Shown piece after piece: positions 1 to 10,000 of a DNA stretch of 64,000 nt. Positions within the stretch are counted from its first letter, which is position 1; the number at the start of each line of letters is the position of its first letter. The stretch is from assembly GCA_910574455.1 (NCBI GenBank), contig CAJSYZ010000008.1, forward strand, positions 864,637-928,636. The letters run 5' to 3'. Made by a program: the position numbers and the translations under genes. Under the pieces are notes generated by a model that made no database searches, had not been told where the DNA came from, and saw nothing but the letters and a program-made list of their open reading frames with translations. Source of the DNA: Trichaptum fuscoviolaceum. Its lineage: Eukaryota > Basidiomycota > Agaricomycetes > Hymenochaetales > Trichaptaceae.

Positions 1-156
1 TGCGCTACGGCCATCACTTCCGGTGACAGAATGATGGGACAGAGAATCAGCTCCGTCTAAATCTTGAAGCAGCTCGTCTCGGCCTATGCTAAGCATCGAG
101 ATATCCTGCGTAAGTATAGAGATGTCGTAATCGTAACTTGAAGAGCCGCAGCCCAT
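1..156 (-). CDS. Plavaka-type transposase, N-terminal part of exon 1, cut by window edge
   Basis: This is the same sequence as 56224-56379 in the right arm, read on the minus strand. It begins at the first in-frame ATG (154-156, protein start MGCGSSS) and runs into acidic, serine-rich sequence. The frame stays open upstream to about 360, where it would encode a C2H2 zinc finger (C-x4-C-x12-H-x4-H), and is then blocked by a TGA directly before the first zinc-finger cysteine, exactly as in the right copy. The conserved transposase body would lie outside the window. Identification rests on the right copy. Confidence 0.7.
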   Translation of the reverse strand, partial: MGCGSSSYDYDISILTQDISMLSIGRDELLQDLDGADSLSHHSVTGSDGRSA

Positions 157-1015
157 TTTATCTTCAAGTTGACCCTCGACCCGGAGTTCGGGGGAGTTCG
201 AGATACTTTTAGGTTCTGGAACTTGTGCGGGTCGAATGGGTGATGAATCATAACCATAAGCAGCAGGTCCTGATGCAAATGATGATGGATGAGCTGAGTA
301 TTCATGTCTTGTTCTTGCGGATTGATTCTTAAACCTTCTGTCGCAGTCGGAGAAGGTACATCAAATGGATGGGGGGAAGAAATCAGTAAAATGAACGGGT
401 TTGGGCTTTCGCCGTGTTACCGGCATCGACTTGGATGCAACCTATAGTAGTACCTATTAGCAACTTGAAGTCGACTTTTGACTTACTTCGACTTTTGACT
501 TACTAAGTTAGAACATGAATCCCCAGCCTCAGGCTGAAGCTGTCAACTTGAACTTGAAGTAGCACTGGCAGCGAATCGAGTTCGCCAAGGTGGACTCGCG
601 TAGTAGGAGCTAGTAGTAGTCTACCTGGCAGATTTGCTAGTAGTACGGTAGAAGGCTGCGGCTGAGTGCCTTGACTCACTGACTGCCAGTTCCAGTGTCA
701 GGCTTGCCGTCTCGGTCGCCGGAATCCGAGTCGGAGTGCAACTTCAAGTTGAAGCCTGCCAGTGCCAGTCTGAGTGAGCCTGAGTGCCAGTGCCAGCGCC
801 AGTGCCAGGTACCGCCGTGACTCAGGCTCGCTCACTGGCACTCCGAGTCACTGCCAGCCTGAGTGCCAGTGGCAGGCTGGCAGTGGGCGTAAATTTTCCT
901 TGAATAGGCGCCCTCATCTTCAACTTGAACTTTAACTTGCACCTTTGACTCTGAGTCGACTCACCATCAATATTCATAGCACCTGCCAGTGTGCCCCTAT
1001 TACTACTGCACAGGA
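157..1015. promoter_or_regulatory. Divergent promoter between transposase and companion gene (left copy)
   Basis: The two element genes start head-to-head here. From about 440 to 985 the sequence is crowded with short repeated motifs: AACTTGAA/TTCAAGTT (for example in 460-475 and 545-562), the unit CGACTTTTGACTTA in tandem near 470-505, and GCCAGTG/CACTGGC modules repeated many times at 680-880. About 150-360 still contains the coding start of transposase exon 1. Clustered short motifs of this kind are typical of transposase-binding or promoter regions of CACTA-like elements; that role is inferred here. Confidence 0.55.
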
Positions 1016-4000
1016 ATGTTAACTCAAAGACAGACGCGGGCTAAGAATAGCGATCAGCATCCGGGAGCGGTAGTCAATAAGCTGCGAACACGTCGAACGA
1101 AAGAGGAGATATTGAGGGAGAAGGAAGGGAAGGAGAGAAGGAGAGAAGAACAGGCATCAAAGCGTGATGAGGCATTGAGGGAGAAGGAGGAGAAGGAAAA
1201 ACAGAAGGAAGAACGGGCAGCTCTGCGCGAAGCTGCGGCACAGCAAGCCGCGTATGCGAGAGAGAAGAGAAAACTCATCGCGGAACAGAAACGGGCAGCG
1301 AAAGAACAAGAGGCATCTGAGAAGGTACGCAAGAAAAGAACTGCAGCAGAGCAACAGGAAACAGCCATACTGGAGACGATGGAGCTTGAGAACAATTTGT
1401 CAAAGGCTCTTGACATTCGCACCCATATGGGCTCAACTGCACCTAAGCTGGCTGGCACTGGCAAACGAGGGCGAAACAAGTCGAAAGGCGTCCCTGAAAC
1501 TAGTGAGTCCTTATCTTCAAGTCAGTGACAGTCGAGTTATGAGATATGGGCATAACAGGTTCAACGAACGATGAAAAAGACAGCTCTTGTGCAGCTGAAG
1601 ACGGCGAACATTTAAAGATTCGTAAGTTGTTTGCCTTTATGACTTTAGACTCCAAGGGTGACCACTTTAACTCACATTATGATGCAGCTAACTCCGATGC
1701 GCCCAACAGAGCGCGCGCAAAGAAAGTTAGGAAAAAGGATACCAGAGGTGCACTTCCTTTCCGTACTCGCGTGCAGGGTGCAAAGGGTTCAAATAGTGCC
1801 ATAAGTGGCACCGGATATCATAGTACGCTTGCAGGACAAAACAGCAGTCTTTCTGGTGAGGATACAGACATGATAGAGTCGCCCAATACGTCGAAGCAGA
1901 ACGATAGGACAAAGCGACCTGTTAGGGCACTTCGCAACACAGATGGATCCACATTCTTCGGCGGAGAGGGCAGAAACCCTGAGGTCGCAGGGACAGAGGA
2001 GATCGACTTGTGAGTTTTAAGTCGTACTACTACTCAACCGTTGGCATCATAGTACGAAAGATCAATTTCAAACAAATTCAAGTTGATAGTAAGTGTGAAG
2101 CTTGATTTAGACTCAGCTACTTGAAGCTTATCCGACATCGTACTACAGATTAGTATTACTACTACTAACTTGAGCCTGAGTGCGCCTGGCGACTGTCGAG
2201 ATCCCGGGCTCCTTTTCTCATTTCCCGCACTTTCCCGCCAAGGATCCCAACATGAGCAGACAAACCCGCGGGGAGAATCCCGCCATTGGATTCCCCGCGC
2301 GAAACCTCATTCCCGAATCGCACGATCCCATGCTCACGTGACTTATCCCGCACCACCGTCCCGGCAACCATGCACGCATACACACATTCATTTACGACGA
2401 CCCGCCACGGCACACGTACATTCACTTATCAACATACGCTCATTAATCCGTTAGTACCTCAAGGTGACGACCTGCAACAGTCTGGCATACCTAGTCTGGC
2501 TAGTCGCGGCCCCGGACCGGACGCTGACGTCCACGGACAGGCCGTAGCCATCTGGAGAGACGGGATAGACATGCCTAGCAGTGCGGTCGTAGCATGTATC
2601 GTTTGTAGTAGATAGGTGCGCATTGCGCAAGGACACTTAGCGTAGATTAACTATACAGTCTTTACGAAGTAGATAAATAGCTGTAGGCATCGTAAGGAGC
2701 ACCTCACTTTTGACCTCTTGTGGAGTGCTTCCTTAGGTGCGATCTCTCTCTTTTCTCCTGTGTAGTTAGTTGCGCAATACTTACTTGTGGAGTGCTTCCT
2801 TAGGGATCCGCTTACTTGACGTTCAAAGCAGTGAAGAGTCCTAGCTGGCCTTGAGAATCCCGCGACGCGCCTGGATAGAATCCCGCGCGTTTCCCGCCAG
2901 AATTCCCACGCTCGTTCCCAGTCGCGAATCCAGATTCCCGAACGCGGGTTCTTGTCGTGAATTCCAGTTTCCCGAAACTGTTTCCCGCTACAATTCCCGA
3001 CGGTCGTAACATTAGGTCAAAAGTCCTGGCTCACCGCCGCTCGGACTCGACACCCTCACGCTCTTTACTTCTACCCCCGCACCCGTACCGCCGACCCGCG
3101 ATGTTGTCCCACCAGGAATGGGGAGGACTCGCAGACACCTTCGCTTTCCCGTCCCCTAGCTCCTCGATGGAGGAAGACAAACTCCAGCCCATCCTTGATC
3201 GCCTCGACACCCTCGAAAAGCGCTACTCCAAGCTAGTCAACGAACACAATCAGGTCCAGAACACAGTCGCCCAGCTCAAGCACGCCAACCGGGCGTTAGA
3301 AGCCCAAATTGCGAGTCAGCCCGCCTCCCCGTCTGGGGGCGGAGCCGGGCTCAAGATGAAGCTTCCCGACACCTTCGAAGGCGAACGAGCCAAGCTGGAG
3401 AACTGGATTCACCAGATTAAGCTCTACCTGTTCGGACAACATCCAGGACTAGACGAAACCCGCAAAGTCGCATTTGCTCTGATGCTACTACGGGGGCCGG
3501 CGCAAGACTGGGCACGACCCATTCTAGATCGACTCCAGGACATCCCGACACCGCCAGAAGCCGCCAGCCTGGAGGCCCTGTTCGCCGCCCTTCGCGCCTC
3601 TTACGGGGAAATCGATGCAGACAAAGCCGCAGCCGACAAACTGATGCGCTTACGCCAGACAGGAACGGTCGCCGAGTTTGCGTCGCAATTCCGTGCCCTC
3701 CAAGCCCTCACCGGGTGGCCCAAGGACGCAACGACGGATGTCATCTACCTCGACATGTTCCGGAAGGGACTCAAAGACCAGGTTCGCCAGCACATCGCCA
3801 GCACAGAGGCGAAGGATATGAAATTCGATGCCTACGTCAACTGGGTTTCCGAGACGGACGAGAAGCTAAGGCTCGCACACGCCTATGGACCAGTATCAAA
3901 GCCAGCGGCTACGCCCCGAAGCAATCCCGGCACCACTAGTTCAGCTCCGCGTACGATCCCGACTGCGGGCGCAAGCTCGACGAAGGATCCCAACGCAATG

Positions 4001-7000
4001 GAGATTGACAGGGTGCGCCGGGAGCGCAGGAGTAAGGGACTATGCTACTACTGCGGAGAGAAAGACCATTTAGTGAGCGATTGCCCAACGCGACCGCCAA
4101 CCCGAAACCTAAAGGCTACGAAATCCACGTCCCCGTCGAGCCCATCGCCCCCCGCGCTCCAGTCATTCGAAGAAACGCTCAAACGTATGGCGGAACAGTA
4201 CGTCCAGAATGTGCAGCAGTCCGTGCTACAGAACGCATTCGCCGCCATGACGCCCGCCGCCAAGAACGTTCACAATCCCGAAGCCCCGCCCCCAGCGGAT
4301 TTTCAGTAGGGTCGTATTGCTCAGTCGCGCCCTATACGACCCAACCGCCCTTGTGGCCGAAGAACTCTCTTAATAATGGTCCCTTGTATTTAACCATCTC
4401 TACAATAGACCGTCGTCTTAGACGACATTTGAAGTTCCCGGTACAGGTTAGCGACGGAAAGACGGATGCCTTAGCCACAGTAATGTTAGACAGCGGTGCG
4501 TCGGGAACTTTCATAAATTCCCGCTACGTTTCGCGACACGGACTCCAGACCCGGGACTTGGTAATCCCGATACTTTTGCGAAACGCAGACAATTCCCCGA
4601 ACGCGATTGGACGCATCACCAAGGAAGTAGTCCTCAACGTCGAGATGAAGGGACACTTAGAACAGTTGACCATGGCCGTCGCGGATATTGGCGACGACGA
4701 TATTATCATGGGGATCGACTGGTTGCGGCACCATAACCCAACCATTGACTGGACCAACGATGTGGTCGATCTCAACCGCTGCCCGCCCCAGTGTGACAAC
4801 CAGCAACGCCTGGTCCCGCTTCCCCGCCTCGCCATAGCAGAAGAAGTCGAGACCCCCTGGGGGCCCGACAGGACCCAGGCCGAATGGGAAGCTGTCCCAC
4901 CGGGATTTCGGTACTCAGAAAAATATTGGGACCAGTACCACGACGCCGAATCCTACTTCGTCACGACGGACGACCATTTCGCGTACAAAATTGCCGCCTC
5001 GTACACCCACTCCCAGGCCATCGCTGAGAAGTCTGCGGTGAAGGAAGGCGAGAAAACCTTCGAAGAACTAGTTCCCCCCGAATTCCGTGAGTTTGCCGAC
5101 GTTTTCTCGAAAGTTGAATCCGAAAGGCTTCCACTGCGCAAGCCGTATGACCACGCCATAGATTTAGAACCCGGGAAGGTTCCCCCGTACAGCAAAATCT
5201 ATCCCTTGGCCCCAGCTGAACGCGATGCCCTTCGCGAATTCGTTGACGAAAACCTGCGCAAGGGGTACATACGACCTTCGAAATCCCCTGCAGCGGCTCC
5301 CGTCTTCTTTATCAAGAAAAAGGATGGAACCTTGCGCATGGTAGTCGATTACCGACGACTGAACGACATCACGGTCAAGAATCGATACCCGCTTCCCCTC
5401 ACGATGGAACTCGTAGACGCGCTGCAAAAGGCGAAGGTTTTCACGACTCTAGATTTACGATGGGGCTACCACAATGTGCGACTGAAGCAAGGCGACGAGT
5501 GGAAGGCTGCATTTCGGACTCAGGCAGGACATTTCGAACCAACGGTGATGACATTCGGGCTCACGAATGCCCCAGCGACCTTCCAGCACATGATGAACGA
5601 TATCTTCAAAGACCTCATTGGAGTATACGTGATCATCTATCTTGACGACTTGCTAATCTTTTCCGAAGATGAATCGCAGCACGATGAACACGTACGGGAA
5701 GTCCTTAAACGGCTACGCGAAAACGACTTGTTCTGCAAACCCGAAAAGTGCAAATTCAAACAGACTTCCGTCGAGTATCTCGGGATGATTATTTCGCAGG
5801 GAAAGGTGGCGATGGATCCCGCCAAGGTACAGGCGGTCCTCGACTGGCCTACCCCGAAAAAGGTGAAAGACATTCAAGCCTTCCTCGGGTTCGCGAATTT
5901 CTATCGACGCTTCATTCGGGATTTCTCGCACATCGTCAAACCGCTCACGACGCTGCTGAAGAAGGACGTTCGCTGGGCCTGGACAGAAAACCAGCAGTTC
6001 GCCTTCGACTATCTCAAGCGCATGTTCACGACCGCCCCCGTCCTGATGATGCCAGACATGTCGCGACAATTCATCGTGGAATGCGACGCCTCTGATTTCG
6101 CGACCGGCGCGGTCTTGTCCCAGGAAGGCGACGACGGGCTGATACATCCGGTCGCCTTTTTCTCGAAATCCCTCAACGATGCGGAACGCAACTACGAGAT
6201 TTACGACAAGGAGCTACTCGCGATTATTAGAGCTCTTGACGAGTGGCGACATTATCTCGAAGGTGCGAGTCATAAACTCGATATCGTGTCTGACCACAAG
6301 AATCTGCTATATTTCTCTGAATCCCGAACGCTGACGCGACGCCAAGCCCGGTGGAGTCTGTTCCTCACTCGCTTCGACTTTACGATTCGACATCGCCCAG
6401 GGCGACTCGGGGGCAAACCCGACGCCATGTCACGACGCGTCGATCTTCAACCCGAAGGCGAAGACAACACGGGACGGACCCTCTTGACCCCCGAAATGTT
6501 TCGACTAAAAGCAATTCGTCGGGGAATGACACAGGTACACGGGGATCAGGCCCTCCTACGACGCATTCGTAAGTCAGATCAGTATGAAGACGAACTGGTG
6601 GACGCAATCGAGTTGGTCAAGTCCAAGGCGCCTCGAGTCCTGACCAAGGAACTTGAGGACTGGAGCACCGAGGAAGGCCTCATCCTGTACCAGGGTAAGG
6701 TTTACGTCCCGAAAGACGAGACCATTCGCCGGGATGTGGTGAAGACTTACCACGACAGTCTCCCTGCCGGACATCCTGGACGTTGGAAAACGTTTGAGAT
6801 GGTAAGCCGCAACTACTGGTGGCCCGGGATGTCTAACTTCGTAGAACGATACGTTTCGGGATGCGATACCTGCGCACGCACGAAGAACCGATCCCAACGC
6901 CCGGTAGGACTCCTGCAACCGAACGAAATCCCGCAGGGCCCCTGGCAGGCGATTTCGTGCGATTTCATCACCCAGCTCCCCCGATCTGAGGATTACGACG

Positions 7001-10000
7001 CAATTTTCGTGGTGGTCGACCGTCTCACCAAGCAAGCGCATTTTATCCCGACCACGTCTGACATCGGTGCACCGGAAACTGCGGAACTATTCCTGCAGCA
7101 CGTCTGGAAGCTGCACGGAACCCCCCGCCAGATCATATCCGACCGCGGACCACAGTTTGTCGCGCAGTTCATGAAGGCCCTCTTTTCCCGACTCGGTATC
7201 AAGGGTACCACGTCGACTGCGTATCACCCGCAGACAGATGGGCAAACCGAAAGGGTAAACCAAGAGCTGGAACAGTATTTACGGGCTTTCATAGATACAC
7301 GACAAGAAAACTGGGCCGGATTACTCCCAATGGCAGAGTTCGCGCACAACACGAAAGCGCACGCGGCAACACGACAATCCCCGTTCGCGCTTGTCTACGG
7401 CTACAATCCCGAATTCACGATTGCCCCGAGCGACGGCCTGTCCACGGTCCCCGCCGCGGACGCACGACTACAGGAGCTTCAGCAGGCACAGGAAGAGGCA
7501 AGAGCGGCTTTGGAGGTTGCGGCAGAGCGCATGAAGCAGCACTACGATCAGGCCAGGAACGAGGCCCCGCAGTACGCAGTCGGGGATAAAGTATGGCTTG
7601 AGGCGACGAACGTTCGGCGACCAGGAGCGCGCAAAATTATTACCGAAACGACTAGGGCCGTATAAAGTGAAGGCAAAGCTAAGTGACCTCACCTACGAAC
7701 TCGAACTCCCCGCGTCGCTGAAGATTCATCCCGTATTTCACGTATCGCTGCTCTCGCCATACCACGAAGACGACATTCCCGGTCGAACGCAACCCCCGCC
7801 GCCCCCAGTCGAAGTAGAAGGAGATCTGGAGTACGAGGTGGAAGAGGTTCTGGATGCTAGACGGTTTAGACGGAGATTTGAATATTTGGTACGATGGAAG
7901 GGATATTCGAGCGCGGAAGATACATGGATTCCCGCAAAGGATATGGGTAATGCAAAGGCTAAAATTCGCAGTTTCTATCGAAAACACCCGGACGCCCCTC
8001 GAGAAGTCAACGCTATCGAGCTCTGTGACCTGAGCAAGATTCAAGCTTGGCGCCCCGGAGTTGCGCCTTTGGAGGGGGGTAATGTCGAGATCCCGGGCTC
8101 CTTTTCTCATTTCCCGCACTTTCCCGCCAAGGATCCCGACATGAGCAGACAAACCCGCGGGGAGAATCCCGCCATTGGATTCCCCGCGCGAAACCTCATT
8201 CCCGAATCGCACGATCCCATGCTCACGTGACTTATCCCGCACCACCGTCCCGGCAACCATGCACGCATACACACATTCATTTACGACGACCCGCCACGGC
8301 ACACGTACATTCACTTATCAACATACGCTCATTAATCCGTTAGTACCTCAAGGTGACGACCTGCAACAGTCTGGCATACCTAGTCTGGCTAGTCGCGGCC
8401 CCGGACCGGACGCTGACGTCCACGGACAGGCCGTAGCCATCTGGAGAGACGGGATAGACATGCCTAGCAGTGCGGTCGTAGCATGTATCGTTTGTAGTAG
8501 ATAGGTGCGCATTGCGCAAGGACACTTAGCGTAGATTAACTATACAGTCTTTACGAAGTAGATAAATAGCTGTAGGCATCGTAAGGAGCACCTCACTTTT
8601 GACCTCTTGTGGAGTGCTTCCTTAGGTGCGATCTCTCTCTTTTCTCCTGTGTAGTTAGTTGCGCAATACTTACTTGTGGAGTGCTTCCTTAGGGATCCGC
8701 TTACTTGACGTTCAAAGCAGTGAAGAGTCCTAGCTGGCCTTGAGAATCCCGCGACGCGCCTGGATAGAATCCCGCGCGTTTCCCGCCAGAATTCCCACGC
8801 TCGTTCCCAGTCGCGAATCCAGATTCCCGAACGCGGGTTCTTGTCGTGAATTCCAGTTTCCCGAAACTGTTTCCCGCTACAATTCCCGACGGTCGTAACA
8901 GCGACACCGTGCCAGTGACCGGCTTGACCGGCGCGCGGCGGTGCCACACTCAGGTTGGCACTTAACTGTGACCCCGAGATGCCACCCGGGTTGGCAAGTT
9001 GCAGCTTCTTCACTTATAATGCTCACATTCTTATCTTTATTACAAGTTGTGAGCCTGGCTGACACAAGGAAAAACTAGGCTCCCCGTCTCGGCGCAAGAC
9101 GATGCGAACTTTAGTCCTTGGGAGGATGAAGGAGTGACAGTAACCCTCACGAGTTTCCAAGGTGTAAAGAATAGCTCAGCTAGCGAACGACAGACGGCAC
9201 ATCTCGTTGACTCCGACACTGATATTGTGAGTTGGATGGAGCATTAATTAGACTGGCAGAGGAAATCTTAATATTTTGATTGTGCGTTTAATTAGGACAT
9301 GAGTAGACTGACAATACCGACCCAAGCCAATGTAAGTGCCGCTTATACTTCAAAGAAATCGTTTGATTCACAATAACTATACGTCGGTGGAGTCTCATGC
9401 ACAACGATGGCTATCTAACATCATTTCTGTATCGTAACAGGATGGAGCTAGCAGCAAATTGAAGAAAAGGAAGCTATCCCGCGACACTCTCTCCGAGTTG
9501 CAGGCTCATATAACACTGGTAAGCGGCTTCATAATCTCCTGTTTCGTTCAAGCTACTTATTTTTCTTTCTTTATGCACTGGAGAAGAAGAATATCAAGGG
9601 ACAATCGGGCATTCAGGTGAGTTCTACACAACAAAGCATGGACTTGGTGCCATACTTTGTTGTGGCCTCCGGCGTCGAATATACTTCCTTCATTACTTAC
9701 CAAATTGTACTCTGAATAGGGCGCGAGCATGACAAACATCGTCAACTCCCAACTCGATGTATTGGTAAGTTTATTCTGCTTTTAATCCTCACCCGTATAC
9801 TCATCTATTTTCCCGTCAGGACGGTATTTCTGTTGAGGGTCATAGGGGGCAGTCTCCAGCGTCGCATCTACAGATACAGGTATGTGTAGGCATCGACACT
9901 CATTAGGATTACTTTTGGTGCCCCTTTCTTTGGCAAGTATCTGGATGTCCACTAAACCTTGTTTATGTGTAGGACAGCATGATTGTGAATAATAAGAAGA

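Larger units (their letters stand above)
2194..3011 (+). repeat. 5' LTR of chromovirus copy 1
   Basis: The LTR is 818 bp with TG...CA ends. From the inferred transcription start at 2706, U3 is 2194-2705 and R-U5 is 2706-3011. Both ends carry many TTTCCCGC (2221, 2231, 2890, 2981), AATCCCGC (2276, 2856, 2879) and ATTCCCGA (2309, 2934, 2993) octamers. An open frame of 109 codons at 2286-2615 recurs in all LTR copies but has no other sign of being a gene. Confidence 0.95.
2194..8900 (+). mobile_element. Full-length Ty3/gypsy chromovirus (chromodomain LTR retrotransposon), copy 1
   Basis: The element is 6,707 bp, with 818-bp LTRs beginning TGTCG and ending TAACA, gag and pol in different frames, a polypurine tract before the 3' LTR, and a 5-bp target duplication. 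Pol domain order is protease, reverse transcriptase, RNase H, integrase, GPY/F, chromodomain, which defines chromoviruses. The LTRs differ at one base by eye (2250 a versus 8139 g), so insertion is recent. It sits in the third intron of the transposon companion gene, in the same orientation as that gene. A one-base frameshift late in pol makes this copy formally defective. Confidence 0.95.

Noticed and set aside
1054..1479. Antisense 141-codon frame opposite the coiled-coil exon (also 54900-55325)
   Set aside because: A mirror frame of a repetitive Lys/Glu coding sequence (Ser/Phe/Leu-rich translation). The sense frame joins in phase with 17 further exons.
1622..1648. 27-nt intron GTAAGT...TTTAG in the companion gene
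   Set aside because: Too short. A 66-nt intron ending at 1687 with the same donor also keeps the frame and has normal length.
2286..2615. 109-codon frame inside every LTR copy
   Set aside because: It recurs only because the LTRs are nearly identical. It overlaps the promoter region and shows no domain or conservation beyond the nucleotide level.
3027..3044. TGGCTCACC... as a tRNA primer-binding site
   Set aside because: It begins 15 nt after the LTR, whereas tRNA sites usually start within a few bases. The perfect 11-nt self-complementarity at 3014-3024 explains priming better.
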